Source of the DNA: Paenibacillus xerothermodurans
GTDB lineage: Bacteria; Bacillota; Bacilli; Paenibacillales; NBRC-103111
Assembly (NCBI RefSeq): GCF_002220865.2
Contig: NZ_NHRJ02000001.1
Span: 186,001-250,000 of the forward strand
Length of the DNA: 64,000 nucleotides
Direction of reading: 5' to 3'
Shown here: positions 26,969-36,636 of the stretch, piece after piece
Layout of the letters: the number at the start of each line of letters is the position of its first letter
How positions within the stretch are numbered: position 1 is the first letter of the stretch
Position numbers and translations under genes: made by a program
Notes under the pieces: model-generated
Seen by the model: only the letters and a program-made list of their open reading frames with translations
What the model was told of the DNA's origin: nothing
Database searches by the model: none

Positions 26969-27062
26969 GTGTTTTGCACAATTTGAAAGATAGTAATTTT
27001 AGATGATATTCATATCGATTTGAGATGGTTCAGCTAATAGATATCTTTTAGCAAGATAAACG

Positions 27063-28007
27063 TTAATCCAACGGCAGATTGTCTAGCAGAAATCTATACC
27101 AATTGCCATGCGTGATGTTAGCAACGGTTTCATCCTTGTAATATTTACCCAATTCGTGCACTAGATTACCGAATTGTCCGGCATGCTCCAGTCCGGGAAT
27201 GTGTTTGTCGACTCCATCGAAATCCGAGCCAAGCACTACATGCTGCTCTCCACCCAACGCACAAATATGATCAATATGTTTGATTAATTGTGCAATCGAA
27301 CCCGCCCCTTTATCGCTAACAAACCAAGGCACGAACGTCGCCCCTATTCGTCCGTCCTTCTCAATGAGCACCCTGATTTGATCATCTGACAAGTTTCTAG
27401 GATGTCGGCAGATGGCCGCCGTATTTGAATGCGTTGCCACAAAAGGTTTGGTTGAAATCGCAGCGACGTCCCAAAATGATCTGGTAGAGAGATGCGACAC
27501 GTCCAATATCATTCCCAGCTGGTTGCATTGCGTAACAAAGCTTTTGCCACGGAGAGATAATCCGCCTTGTCTAGGTTCTAATATTCCATCCCCCGCCCAG
27601 TTGGCGTAGTTCCAAGTGATACCGATCATTCTCACACCGAGATGAAACAGCGTTTCCGTGTACAGCGGATTACCTTGAATGGCGTCACCGCCTTCCAAAC
27701 ATAGGATGCCTCCGATGGTTCTTCCGTTCATTACGTTGACCAGATCGGATTGGTTGCGAACTACCGCTAGTTTCCCAGGTTTGACCAGTTTCCGATAGAA
27801 AATATTTATATATTCCATGTAATGTTCGAATTGCGGCTGGGTGATAAGTTCCGATAAGTAAATAGCAAAACATTGCAGCTTTACCCCGGATTGGACCAGT
27901 CGTGCATAATTGACGTCGAGCAGCGTCTGCTGAGGATTATAAAAATCAATCGCAGGGTTCTCGTACATCCTCCACAAAGCATCGCAATGGCCGTCGATAA
28001 TATTCAT
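27063..28007 (-). CDS. Membrane dipeptidase-type metallopeptidase (M19)
   Basis: A 314-residue renal-dipeptidase-family enzyme. Zinc ligands are visible: DGHCD at the start (His6, Asp8), the bridging Glu in LEGGDAI, then DVSHLS and THSNTAAICRHPRN, and GSDFDG near the end. It cleaves dipeptides, including ones with a D-residue at the second position; a wall-recycling role is possible. No signal peptide, so cytoplasmic. The ATG at 28007 is preferred over the TTG at 28019 because homologues begin at xIDGH. It follows spoVS after a terminator. Confidence 0.9.
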   Translation of the reverse strand: MNIIDGHCDALWRMYENPAIDFYNPQQTLLDVNYARLVQSGVKLQCFAIYLSELITQPQFEHYMEYINIFYRKLVKPGKLAVVRNQSDLVNVMNGRTIGGILCLEGGDAIQGNPLYTETLFHLGVRMIGITWNYANWAGDGILEPRQGGLSLRGKSFVTQCNQLGMILDVSHLSTRSFWDVAAISTKPFVATHSNTAAICRHPRNLSDDQIRVLIEKDGRIGATFVPWFVSDKGAGSIAQLIKHIDHICALGGEQHVVLGSDFDGVDKHIPGLEHAGQFGNLVHELGKYYKDETVANITHGNWYRFLLDNLPLD

Positions 28008-28041
28008 GCGTTCTTCCAACCCCCGCCCGTCATTTTTTGCA

Positions 28042-28071
28042 TAAAAAAACCCTGTCTACAGCGTAAACAGG
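28042..28071 (-). terminator. Terminator after spoVS
   Basis: A CCTGT / ACAGG stem with partial extension is followed by GTTTTTTTA on the minus strand, 30 bp after the spoVS stop. Confidence 0.65.
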
Positions 28072-28101
28072 CGTTCTTCTAACGCGCAATGAAGCACTTA
28101 A

Positions 28102-28362
28102 CTACCTCGGCTCCACAATGAGCTTAATGGCCGTCCGATCCTCTCCATCAATCACGATGTCTGTGAATGCTGGTATGCATATCAAATCTACCCCACTGGG
28201 AGCCACAAATCCTCGAGCAATCGCGACCGCTTTAATAGCTTGGTTCAAAGCTCCGGCGCCGATCGCCTGCAGCTCTGCTCCCCCGCGTTCGCGCAAAACC
28301 CCGGCTAATGCGCCAGCTACGGAGTTTGGATTGGACTTTGCTGAAACTTTTAATACATCCAT
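28102..28362 (-). CDS. spoVS: Stage V sporulation protein S
   Basis: The 86-residue Alba-fold protein SpoVS, nearly invariant among spore formers: VLKVSAKSNPNSVAGALAG, then IGAGALNQAIKAVAIARGF and the C-terminal IKLIVEPR. It affects coat assembly and the progress of sporulation. Strong GAGGAGG site. A SigH-type promoter lies 46-75 bp upstream, agreeing with its known SigH control. Confidence 0.97.
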   Translation of the reverse strand: MDVLKVSAKSNPNSVAGALAGVLRERGGAELQAIGAGALNQAIKAVAIARGFVAPSGVDLICIPAFTDIVIDGEDRTAIKLIVEPR

Positions 28363-28407
28363 GAAAAGTACCTCCTCGGGAATGATGGATTGCTTCCAGT
28401 ACTATTC

Positions 28408-28437
28408 ATATTCTAGGAATTTGCTGTTAATTCCTTC
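28408..28437 (-). promoter_or_regulatory. SigH-type promoter of spoVS
   Basis: GAAGGAATT, 12 bp, then CTAGAATAT on the minus strand. The -35 fits RNAGGANWW fully, and the -10 fits RNNGAATWW at all but its first position. Confidence 0.7.
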
Positions 28438-28569
28438 TTCCCGAAGATCTAGTTTTCTCATGATTTAGAATCATCAGACGATTATAAAATCGCAGCTGCC
28501 GCTCCAGCCGATGTTGTTAGTAATATACAATAGACTATGATCAGAACTATCCCATAATACCGGCCGAGG

Positions 28570-29364
28570 TTACTCGAACAGCAGTTGGTCTTCCTCCATC
28601 CGGATCAATTGAATTTTCGTGCCCAGTCCAGTGTCAGGATCCAAGTCGATGCTCACCGCGTGAAAATGCCATTTTCCCTCGTCAACCACAAAGCGGACCG
28701 GCAGCTGCGTTTGGAATTTCTGCAGCACTGCCCTTTTTTCCATACCGAGAATACCGTTCTGGGGACCGACCATGCCCACGTCGGTAACATAAGCCGTACC
28801 GGAAGGCAGAATTCGCTCGTCATGTGTTTGCACGTGAGTGTGAGTACCCACCACTGCGGACACTCTTCCGTCCAGATGCCAGCCCATAGCAAGCTTCTCC
28901 GATGTAGCTTCTGCATGAAAATCAACCAGTGTGAATTTGTGCTTTTTCTTTTGCGCTGCCAGTATCCCGTCTACTTTCTCGAACGGACAGTCAAGTGGCG
29001 GGAGAAACGTCCGACCTTGCAAATTAATCAGCAGCAGCTCCTTATCTTTAACTTTAATGGTCGTATATCCTCTGCCCGGTGTACCATTCGGGAAATTTGC
29101 AGGCCTCACCATACGCTCTTCGCCGTCGATGAAGTCAAATATTTCTTTTTGATCCCATGTGTGATTTCCCATAGTAATCCCATGCACGCCTAGCTCAAAC
29201 ATCTCTTTGGCTATCGCTGCCGTGATTCCTCTGCCCGCCGCAGCATTCTCTCCGTTAGCTATAACGATGGTTGGGTTGTATTTCGCTGTTAGCCGCGGCA
29301 AACAAGCCTTTAGCGCCTTTCGCCCGACAGAACCGACGATGTCGCCGATGAATAACACTCTCAT
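28570..29364 (-). CDS. ymdB: YmdB metallophosphoesterase
   Basis: A 264-residue calcineurin-like phosphodiesterase, shown in B. subtilis to hydrolyse 2',3'-cyclic nucleotides and to influence biofilm formation and motility. Motifs: FIGDIVGSVGR, ANGENAAAGRG, MGNHTWDQKEI, DFHAEATSEK and GTHTHVQT. It follows rny with an 86-bp gap holding a hairpin, the same order as in Bacillus. Confidence 0.95.
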   Translation of the reverse strand: MRVLFIGDIVGSVGRKALKACLPRLTAKYNPTIVIANGENAAAGRGITAAIAKEMFELGVHGITMGNHTWDQKEIFDFIDGEERMVRPANFPNGTPGRGYTTIKVKDKELLLINLQGRTFLPPLDCPFEKVDGILAAQKKKHKFTLVDFHAEATSEKLAMGWHLDGRVSAVVGTHTHVQTHDERILPSGTAYVTDVGMVGPQNGILGMEKRAVLQKFQTQLPVRFVVDEGKWHFHAVSIDLDPDTGLGTKIQLIRMEEDQLLFE

Positions 29365-29401
29365 GTGATGCTTCCCCTCTCTTGGACTTACACAAACCTA
29401 A

Positions 29402-29432
29402 AAGAAAAGTGGCTTATTCAGCCACTTTTCTT
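29402..29432 (-). terminator. Hairpin between rny and ymdB
   Basis: A 13-bp perfect stem AAGAAAAGTGGCT / AGCCACTTTTCTT with a 5-base loop. The 3' arm is T-rich on the minus strand, but the following T-run is weak, so it may attenuate rather than fully stop transcription into ymdB. Confidence 0.7.
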
Positions 29433-29450
29433 GTTATTGTGTGCTACCTG

Positions 29451-30998
29451 CTATTTAGCGTATTCGACCGCGCGCGTTTCGCGAATCACGGTAACCTTGA
29501 TGTGCCCCGGATAATCGAGTTCACTTTCAATTTTCTTGGTAATGTCGCGTGCCAATCGGAATGCTTCCGTGTCGTCAACTTTTTCAGGCTGAACCATTAC
29601 ACGTACTTCGCGTCCTGCTTGAATTGCGTAAGATTTCTCAACGCCCTCGAACGACTCGGAAATACCCTCGAGTTTTTCAAGACGCCTGATGTAAGTCTCA
29701 AGCGTTTCGCGTCGTGCACCCGGTCGAGCTGCGGACAATGCATCTGCCGCGCCTACGAGCATTGCGATGACGGATGTCGCCTCACAATCTCCATGATGAG
29801 ATGCGATGCTGTTGATCACTACCGGATGTTCTTTGTACTTCTTAGCAATTTCCACGCCAATTTCAACATGTGAGCCCTCGACCTCATGATCCAGAGCTTT
29901 ACCGATGTCATGCAGGAGACCGGCACGCTTCGCCAATGTCACGTCTACCCCGAGTTCTCCCGCCATCAGCCCTGTCAAATAGGCTACTTCCATTGAATGC
30001 TTTAATACATTTTGTCCGTAACTGGTTCTAAATTTCAGCCTGCCCAGTATCTTGATCAAATCTGGGTGCAGGCCATGCACGCCGGTTTCGAACGTCGCTT
30101 GCTCCCCGTACTCACGAATGCGCTCATCCACTTCCTTGCGGGATTTCTCGACCATTTCTTCAATTCGAGCGGGATGAATACGGCCGTCCGCTACCAGTTT
30201 TTCAAGCGAAGTGCGGGCGATTTCCCGACGAATAGGGTCAAATCCGGATAGAATCACGGCTTCTGGGGTATCGTCAATAATAAGATCAATTCCCGTCAAC
30301 GTTTCCAAGGCTCTGATGTTTCTGCCTTCTCTACCGATGATGCGGCCTTTCATTTCTTCATTAGGTAGTGCCACCACGGAGACGGTGGTTTCGGCCACGT
30401 GATCGGCGGCACATCTTTGGATGGCTAACGTGATGATTTCACGAGCCTTCTTGTCTCCTTCTTCTTTCGCCTGTTGTTCGATCTCTTTGATCAATTGGGC
30501 GGTTTCGTGACGCACTTCTTGCTCTACGTTAGTGAGGATAATTTGCTTAGCATCCTCCATAGTAAGTGCGGAAATCCGCTCAAGCTCTGCAACTTGATTT
30601 CTGTAAATCTCGTCAATTTGCGCTTGAGTTTCTTCAATTCTTTTCTCTTTGTTGGCGACCTGCTCTTCTTTCTTCTCCAGAGATTCTAATTTTTTATCCA
30701 GCGATTCCTCTTTTTGCAACAAACGTCTCTCTTGTCGTTGTGTTTCATTTCGACGGTCACGTATGTCTTTTTCAGCTTCGGTTCGGAGCTTGTGAATTTC
30801 ATCCTTTGCCTCCAGAACCGCTTCTTTCTTCAGTGCCTCTGCCTCTTTGCTTGCACTTTCCTTGATCTGCTGGGCAGCGTGCTCGGCACTCGAAATCTTC
30901 GCTTCTGCAATGGATTTGCGGATAAAATAACCAATCCCTAAGCATATCGCACCAACAACGAGAATAATTAAGATCCAGATGACCGGATTGGTAGGCAT
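29451..30998 (-). CDS. rny: Ribonuclease Y
   Basis: A 515-residue membrane-anchored endoribonuclease that starts decay of most mRNAs. It has an N-terminal TM helix (about 5-25, [20 protein letters not shown]), a long coiled coil (about 30-200), a KH domain (about 208-270, [17 protein letters not shown]) and an HD domain ([12 protein letters not shown]). The ATG at 30998 (MPTNPVIW) lies eight bases after AGGAGG; the GTG at 31007 is inside that site. Confidence 0.97.
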   Translation of the reverse strand: MPTNPVIWILIILVVGAICLGIGYFIRKSIAEAKISSAEHAAQQIKESASKEAEALKKEAVLEAKDEIHKLRTEAEKDIRDRRNETQRQERRLLQKEESLDKKLESLEKKEEQVANKEKRIEETQAQIDEIYRNQVAELERISALTMEDAKQIILTNVEQEVRHETAQLIKEIEQQAKEEGDKKAREIITLAIQRCAADHVAETTVSVVALPNEEMKGRIIGREGRNIRALETLTGIDLIIDDTPEAVILSGFDPIRREIARTSLEKLVADGRIHPARIEEMVEKSRKEVDERIREYGEQATFETGVHGLHPDLIKILGRLKFRTSYGQNVLKHSMEVAYLTGLMAGELGVDVTLAKRAGLLHDIGKALDHEVEGSHVEIGVEIAKKYKEHPVVINSIASHHGDCEATSVIAMLVGAADALSAARPGARRETLETYIRRLEKLEGISESFEGVEKSYAIQAGREVRVMVQPEKVDDTEAFRLARDITKKIESELDYPGHIKVTVIRETRAVEYAK

Positions 30999-31160
30999 CC
31001 AGTTCACCTCCTCGTTGTTTCTCCAAGGGGTAAGCTTGGGACAGTATGGTTTTTAATCCGTTTTACAAGCATAAGAAAAGTAAAAATTGGCGATTTTACT
31101 TTATGAATACTCCTGGTCAGGCATGGCAGGAATATCCTGTGTATAAAAATATACATGATT

Positions 31161-31190
31161 ATTTTATCTTTTGTCGAAGAAGCTTGTCAA
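31161..31190 (-). promoter_or_regulatory. SigA promoter of rny
   Basis: A perfect TTGACA, an 18-bp spacer, then TAAAAT on the minus strand, about 163 bp before the rny start, leaving a long 5' leader. The 31003-31286 gap shows nothing else clear. Confidence 0.7.
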
Positions 31191-31286
31191 GGTGTCTTGG
31201 GCAGAAATGATTCCCTACTGCCGGTATGTGGTTGCTCAATGGAGCAAATCGGCGTTAATGCCGCTAATATTTAATGTATTAAATGA

Positions 31287-31976
31287 TCAGTTCAAATAGT
31301 CGTCGAACCCTGCTGCACCCGCTTCATCCACGCTGTCACCCAACTGTCTCATCACCCGTGATATGATGTCCGAGCTATAACCTCGCCTCTGCAGCAGTGC
31401 TATCGTCTTTCTTTTCAACTTAAGTTGGTCAGCATCTCCCTCGCTCCGATATTTCTTAGATGCCAGATCGAACGCGCTGCGAAACTCTACTTCGACGTCG
31501 ACTTGATCGAGAGCATGATTGATCTGTTCCGGCTTTAAGCCTTTGTGCAGGAGTTCTTGCTTCACCCACTGCCTGCCCTTCCTTTGAGAGCCGATGCGCT
31601 GGTGCGTCAGCTGCTCGGCGAACAAGGTGTCATTTACGTATTGCTCAGCTCGGAGTCTTTCCAAGCTAGCCTCTACAATAGCCGCGTCATATCCCTTCTG
31701 TTTAAGACGAAACGCAAGCTCATGCTCGGAACGTAGTCTGATCGACAACAGCCTGACTGCATCCAGATAGGCCTGCTGACGCTCCTGTGCTTGTGCGATC
31801 TGACGCATCTCAGCGGTGCTGATGCGCGCGCCTTTGATGAGTCTATATTTGATTAACACGTCCTCATGCAGAGAGAATGCGAATTGATCATCAACGTACA
31901 AGTTGTACCGGTCCTTAGACCTTGTCTGCCGTTCGACCTTGGTTATCAGTCCGTGCTGCTGCTGCTCACTTGTCAT
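31287..31976 (-). CDS. recX: Regulatory protein RecX
   Basis: A 229-residue protein of tandem three-helix repeats that binds RecA filaments and inhibits or modulates them. An N-terminal ITKVERQTRSKDRYNLYVDD strand region is followed by RecX repeats (LSIRLRSEHELAFRLKQKG, KGRQWVKQELLHKG, KRKTIALLQRRGYSSDII). The start is uncertain: the ATG at 31976 has GGGGG six bases upstream, and the ATG at 31988 overlaps it. It lies 76 bp after recA. Confidence 0.92.
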   Translation of the reverse strand: MTSEQQQHGLITKVERQTRSKDRYNLYVDDQFAFSLHEDVLIKYRLIKGARISTAEMRQIAQAQERQQAYLDAVRLLSIRLRSEHELAFRLKQKGYDAAIVEASLERLRAEQYVNDTLFAEQLTHQRIGSQRKGRQWVKQELLHKGLKPEQINHALDQVDVEVEFRSAFDLASKKYRSEGDADQLKLKRKTIALLQRRGYSSDIISRVMRQLGDSVDEAGAAGFDDYLN

Positions 31977-32052
31977 GTTGGCCCCCATAAGTCAAAGGCA
32001 CCTCATACCGTTAGATAAAAGGTGCCTCTCAACCAGCTTATTTAGATACCAC

Positions 32053-33099
32053 TTATTCAAATAGTGCTGCTTCCTCATCCTCATCGTTATCAAGAAGATC
32101 GGCACCGGAAGCTGTAGTCAAATTGCTGTTCTCTCGGATTTTATCCTCGATTACCTGCGTGATCTGCGGATTTTCTTTCAGAAACTGTTTGGCGTTCTCG
32201 CGGCCTTGTCCCAAACGATCGTTATTGAATGAATACCATGCACCGCTCTTCTGCACGATATCCATTTCCGTACCGATGTCAATGATGCTGCCTTCTTTAG
32301 AAATTCCTTCGCCGTACATGATGTCGATCTCCGCCTGTTTGAACGGCGGAGCGACCTTGTTTTTAACCACCTTAATACGGGTACGGTTACCAACCATATC
32401 GTTGCCTTGCTTTATCGTTTCGATGCGGCGTACATCCAACCGGATAGTTGAATAAAACTTCAATGCGCGTCCACCCGGCGTTGTTTCCGGGTTGCCGAAC
32501 ATCACTCCAACTTTCTCACGCAGCTGGTTGATAAAAATGGCGATAACCTTGGATTTGTTGATCGCACCTGATAGCTTACGCAACGCTTGTGACATAAGAC
32601 GAGCCTGTAAGCCCACGTGGGAATCTCCCATCTCGCCTTCGATTTCGGCCTTCGGCACCAGCGCGGCGACCGAGTCGACAACGATAATGTCCACCGCTCC
32701 GCTGCGAACAAGCGCTTCAGCAATTTCCAGCGCCTGTTCCCCCGTGTCGGGCTGGGATAACAGTAGATCGTCGATGTTGATGCCCAGTTTGCTGGCATAA
32801 AGCGGGTCCAATGCGTGCTCAGCATCTATAAATGCGGCTTGTCCCCCTGCTTTCTGCACCTCCGCTATCGCGTGAAGCGCGACTGTTGTCTTACCGGATG
32901 ATTCCGGGCCATATACTTCTATAATTCTACCACGCGGAAAGCCGCCGATGCCAAGCGCAATATCAAGAGCCAAAGAACCGCTCGGAATAGTTTCAACCTG
33001 CATATGGGTGGATTCACCCAGCTTCATAATGGAGCCTTTGCCAAATTGTTTCTCAATTTGACGAAGGGCACTTTCAAGGGCTGCACGCCGATCTGCCAA
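32053..33099 (-). CDS. recA: RecA recombinase
   Basis: A 348-residue ATP-dependent strand-exchange protein and SOS co-protease. Walker A GPESSGKT at residues 64-71, Walker [11 protein letters not shown], loop L1 [11 protein letters not shown]2 [14 protein letters not shown] and an acidic C-terminus ([14 protein letters not shown]). The TTG at 33099 is the start: AAGGGAAGTGA precedes it and [12 protein letters not shown] is where RecA proteins begin. The in-frame extension to 33180 overlaps the promoter and is rejected. A LexA box lies 75-88 bp upstream. Confidence 0.98.
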   Translation of the reverse strand: MADRRAALESALRQIEKQFGKGSIMKLGESTHMQVETIPSGSLALDIALGIGGFPRGRIIEVYGPESSGKTTVALHAIAEVQKAGGQAAFIDAEHALDPLYASKLGINIDDLLLSQPDTGEQALEIAEALVRSGAVDIIVVDSVAALVPKAEIEGEMGDSHVGLQARLMSQALRKLSGAINKSKVIAIFINQLREKVGVMFGNPETTPGGRALKFYSTIRLDVRRIETIKQGNDMVGNRTRIKVVKNKVAPPFKQAEIDIMYGEGISKEGSIIDIGTEMDIVQKSGAWYSFNNDRLGQGRENAKQFLKENPQITQVIEDKIRENSNLTTASGADLLDNDEDEEAALFE

Positions 33100-33173
33100 A
33101 ATAGTCACTTCCCTTTTTTCAATTGGATAATTACATGATAACTGGTTTTGTATCACTTGCCAAGTATGATGTA

Positions 33174-33187
33174 CGAACATACATTCG
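33174..33187. promoter_or_regulatory. LexA (DinR) SOS box of recA
   Basis: On the minus strand it reads CGAATGTATGTTCG. It fits the Firmicute consensus CGAACRNRYGTTYC apart from the fifth base (T for C) and the last base. It sits in the expected place, beside a TTGAAT that may be the -35. Confidence 0.8.
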
Positions 33188-33200
33188 ATTCAAGATCAAA

Positions 33201-33240
33201 AGAAAAACCGTAACTCAGCGAATTCGACTCGTTACGGTGC
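33201..33240 (-). terminator. Terminator between cinA and recA
   Basis: The 8-bp stem ACCGTAAC / GTTACGGT with a 16-base loop is followed by TTTTTCTTTT on the minus strand. It separates recA from the upstream rimO-pgsA-cinA unit. Confidence 0.85.
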
Positions 33241-33278
33241 TTCCGTAAAACTATTATATAACAAATCATGCACGGTTT

Positions 33279-34538
33279 TCAACCATTATTTGATAGAACC
33301 TTCCAAAGTTGGTACAGCGCACTCTTGACCGACCGCAGCTTGATCGCGTCCCGATTCCCGGACAACTGCAAGCGCTCCACGAGTGTGCTTCCTCCTTTAC
33401 GCGCCAGTCCAATATACACAAGCCCGACAGGCTTCCCCTCCGACGGTTCGGGTCCGGCCACCCCCGTGATGGCTACCGCATAGTCTGTATCTGCCCGAAG
33501 ACGCATCTGTTCGGCCAAAATCAGTGCGGTTTCGCCGCTCACAGCGCCTGGCGCGTGTTCGCCTTCCAACAAATCCATAGGCACATTCAGAAGCCCATGC
33601 TTCACCTCGTTGGAGTAACAAACAATCCCCCCTCTATACACGGCTGAACTGCCGGGCACGGAGGTGAGCAAGTGGCTGAACAGCCCGCCCGAGCAGCTCT
33701 CTGCCGCGGCGAGAAGCTTGTTTTTCTGTTTGAGCAGTTGTACGATTGCCTCCTCCAATGTTACATCATCCGCAGCGTAGATGTGGTGTCCGAGCCTGCT
33801 GCGAATCTGCTGTTCCACCGGATTCAGTTTGCGATCGGCGTCATCCCGGGAGCCAGCTCGGGTCGTCAGCCGAATGGCGACCTCGCCCTCCTTAGCGTAC
33901 GGCGCAATCGTAGGATCCGTTTGCGCCTCGATCAAATCCAGTAATTCATGTTCTAAAGATGACTCGCCAATTCCGGCAAATTTCAGCATCCTTGAGTACA
34001 GAGGAGAGACATGATGCAGCTTGGAGGAAATCCAGGGAGCCGCATACTTCTCAAACATCGGTTTCATCTCTTTGGGAGGGCCAGGCAGAAGTACATAATG
34101 GGTTTGATCGTGTGTCAGCGCTACGCCGACAGCCAGACCCGTGTCATTGGTTAGAGGGTCGCTGTTCTCAAGCATAAGGGCCTGTCTACGGTTGCTCTCT
34201 ACCATATGAATACCGCGCTTTCTAAACATCTCATCCATTTTATCCAATGACGGCTGATGCACCACCAAAGGCCTGCCGACAAACGCAGCAAGAGCATCTT
34301 TAGTCAGATCGTCCTGGGTCGGTCCGAGGCCGCCTGTGCAAATTATCAAATCTGCACGGCTTTTTGCTGTTTCTAATGCTGCTGTCAAGCGGGCCGAATT
34401 GTCTCCGACTACCGTTTGAAAGTACACGCTCACTCCAAGATCGGCGCATGCTTGGGATAAAAATTGTGCATTCGTGTTCAGAATCTGGCCCAGCAAAAGC
34501 TCGGTACCTATTGCGATAATCTCAGCCCTCATGGTCAT
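33279..34538 (-). CDS. cinA: CinA (competence/damage-inducible protein A)
   Basis: A 419-residue two-domain protein. The N-terminal COG1058 domain (residues ~1-170, MRAEIIAIGTELLLGQI, CTGGLGPTQDD, LLPGPPKEM) has ADP-ribose pyrophosphatase activity in homologues. The C-terminal CinA domain (about 255-415, AAESCSGGLFSHLLT and ITGVAGPEPS) matches NMN amidohydrolase (PncC). It often precedes recA, as here. The ATG at 34538 lies ten bases after GGAGG. Confidence 0.95.
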   Translation of the reverse strand: MTMRAEIIAIGTELLLGQILNTNAQFLSQACADLGVSVYFQTVVGDNSARLTAALETAKSRADLIICTGGLGPTQDDLTKDALAAFVGRPLVVHQPSLDKMDEMFRKRGIHMVESNRRQALMLENSDPLTNDTGLAVGVALTHDQTHYVLLPGPPKEMKPMFEKYAAPWISSKLHHVSPLYSRMLKFAGIGESSLEHELLDLIEAQTDPTIAPYAKEGEVAIRLTTRAGSRDDADRKLNPVEQQIRSRLGHHIYAADDVTLEEAIVQLLKQKNKLLAAAESCSGGLFSHLLTSVPGSSAVYRGGIVCYSNEVKHGLLNVPMDLLEGEHAPGAVSGETALILAEQMRLRADTDYAVAITGVAGPEPSEGKPVGLVYIGLARKGGSTLVERLQLSGNRDAIKLRSVKSALYQLWKVLSNNG

Positions 34539-34588
34539 TACTGCATCTCCTCCACTCCGAATATAGAACAAAAACAATAGGAAATCTG

Positions 34589-35176
34589 CTACTGTTTCTG
34601 TTCATTGAAATTGATTACATGCTTATTTTTCATGAAATAATCTAATCCAGAGTATATCGTTATAATGGCAGCAACCCAGCTCGCCACAATGTCAAAGCGG
34701 AAGTTGATGAATGCGAATGGAAAATTGTTAATCAACAGCGCGATAATTGCGGTGATTTGAGTTGCAGTCTTCCACTTTCCCCATTTGCTCGCCGCAATAA
34801 CATGCCCTTCCAGCAGAGCAATCTGTCTTAAGCCTGTCACGGCGAACTCGCGACTAATAATTACTATGGCGATCCAGGCTCCCACCTTGCCCATCTCCAC
34901 CAAGGAAACGAGCACAGCTGAAACCAGAAGCTTGTCTGCCAACGGGTCGAGCAGCTTACCCAGATTAGAGACCAGCTTTCGCTTGCGGGCGATATACCCA
35001 TCCAAGCTATCAGTGCTGGCCGCCACAATAAATATTAATGCTGCAATAATTTGATTATACGTAATGCTAAACTGTTCAATGCGAATGTGCGGAAACTTCA
35101 CATTCACCAGCAGAAAAAACATTATAATCGGGACAAGAAAGATCCTCGCCAAGGTAATCCTGTTGGCCAGGTTCAT
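34589..35176 (-). CDS. pgsA: CDP-diacylglycerol-glycerol-3-phosphate 3-phosphatidyltransferase
   Basis: A 195-residue integral membrane enzyme making phosphatidylglycerol phosphate. The CDP-alcohol phosphotransferase motif D-x2-DG-x2-AR-x8-G-x3-D-x3-D reads DSLDGYIARKRKLVSNLGKL then LDPLADK. Several membrane segments are evident (about 10-30, 40-57, 85-110, 125-145, 155-180). The ATG overlaps the rimO stop by four bases. Confidence 0.96.
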   Translation of the reverse strand: MNLANRITLARIFLVPIIMFFLLVNVKFPHIRIEQFSITYNQIIAALIFIVAASTDSLDGYIARKRKLVSNLGKLLDPLADKLLVSAVLVSLVEMGKVGAWIAIVIISREFAVTGLRQIALLEGHVIAASKWGKWKTATQITAIIALLINNFPFAFINFRFDIVASWVAAIITIYSGLDYFMKNKHVINFNEQKQ

Positions 35177-36501
35177 GCCACAACCTCCCCAGACAAATCA
35201 AACTCGAACGAGTGGGAGATGCGGACTTTGACGACTTCCCCGATTTTAAGCTGGGCACCCGATACGAATACCTCACCATCTATCTCCGGCGCGTCATACT
35301 GTGAACGTCCGATATACATATCGTTACGGCCGTCATATTTCTCAATTAACACATCTACTACCTCTCCGATCCGGTTGCCATTGCGAATATTTGAAATCTC
35401 ACGTTGAATCTCCATCAGCGTGTTTGCTCTATACTCCTTAACGTCATCGGCAATTTGGTCCGGCAATCGGGAAGCAGGTGTATCTTGCTCTTGTGAATAA
35501 GCGAACACACCCAAGCGATCAAACTGGACCTCACGGATAAACTGTTTGAGGTTCTCGAAATCCTCCTCCGTTTCACCGGGAAAACCGACGATAAGAGAGG
35601 TGCGCAGGCAAACATTCGGAATTTTCGCACGGATTTTGTCAATCAGCGCACGAGCATTCTGCTGTCTGCCAGGTCTTCTCATTCTCTTGAGGATTCTGTC
35701 TTCACTATGCTGCAGAGGCATATCTACATACTTACACACCTTGGGATTATTGGCGATGGTGTCGATTAACTCGTCTGTGAAAAATCCAGGGTAAGCATAG
35801 TGCAGACGTACCCATTCCACCCCAGGCACCTCGGATATTTTGTTCAGTAACGTAGGCAGCATGAAACTATCGTACAGATCTGTACCGTAATTGGTCGAAT
35901 CCTGAGCGATCAGGCTGATCTCTCGTACTCCCTGGGAGGCTAGATGTTCTACCTCTTCAATGATAGATTCCATGCTTCTACTTCGGAAGCTTCCACGCAT
36001 AATTGGGATACTGCAGAAAGTGCAGGCATTATCGCAGCCTTCAGCGATTTTGACATACGCCGTGTACCTGGGTGTAGTGACCTGGCGCGGAAGTGATTTG
36101 TCATAATTGAAAATGGGGTTCCCTACCAAAATCGGTTTTTTTCCAGCTAAAGCCTCGTCGATGATGTCGTTTATTTTATCAAAATCACCGGTGCCCACGA
36201 TTCCATCGATCTCTGGCATTTCGTTCATTAGCTCTTCTTTATAGCGCTGTGTCAGACATCCGGATACGATCAACGCTTTCAACTGGCCGGTTTGCTTCAA
36301 ATCAGCCATATCTAATATTGTGTTCACCGATTCTTCTTTTGCCGCGTCGATGAAACCACAAGTATTGACTATGATTACCGTTGCATCTTCTTTGTTGCTG
36401 ACCAGCTCGTAGCCACGTCCAAACACCAACCCGGACATAATTTCGGAATCTACGAGATTTTTCTCGCATCCCAACGTAACTACTTTAACTCGCTCTGTCA
36501 T
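35173..36501 (-). CDS. rimO: Ribosomal protein uS12 methylthiotransferase
   Basis: A 442-residue radical-SAM enzyme that methylthiolates the conserved aspartate of ribosomal protein S12. The MTTase domain starts VTLGCEKNLVDSE. The radical-SAM triad is EGCDNACTFCSIPIMRG, and a TRAM domain ends the protein. It is a paralogue of MiaB in the same window but in its usual place before pgsA. Confidence 0.96.
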   Translation of the reverse strand: MTERVKVVTLGCEKNLVDSEIMSGLVFGRGYELVSNKEDATVIIVNTCGFIDAAKEESVNTILDMADLKQTGQLKALIVSGCLTQRYKEELMNEMPEIDGIVGTGDFDKINDIIDEALAGKKPILVGNPIFNYDKSLPRQVTTPRYTAYVKIAEGCDNACTFCSIPIMRGSFRSRSMESIIEEVEHLASQGVREISLIAQDSTNYGTDLYDSFMLPTLLNKISEVPGVEWVRLHYAYPGFFTDELIDTIANNPKVCKYVDMPLQHSEDRILKRMRRPGRQQNARALIDKIRAKIPNVCLRTSLIVGFPGETEEDFENLKQFIREVQFDRLGVFAYSQEQDTPASRLPDQIADDVKEYRANTLMEIQREISNIRNGNRIGEVVDVLIEKYDGRNDMYIGRSQYDAPEIDGEVFVSGAQLKIGEVVKVRISHSFEFDLSGEVVA

Positions 36502-36570
36502 GTAGCTTAGCCTCCATCTTTCACCGTGCCGATTTTATTATCAAGTATAATACACCGAATTGAAACGTGT

Positions 36571-36614
36571 CAAAAAAAGAACCCTTGGAGCGCAGCCCTG
36601 CTGTCCCCAAGGTT
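36571..36614 (-). terminator. Terminator after yajQ
   Basis: The stem AACCTTGG / CCAAGGGTT (one bulge) encloses a GC-rich loop and is followed by TTCTTTTTTT on the minus strand. Confidence 0.75.
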
Positions 36615-36636
36615 ACATCACCGCATCATACGACAC

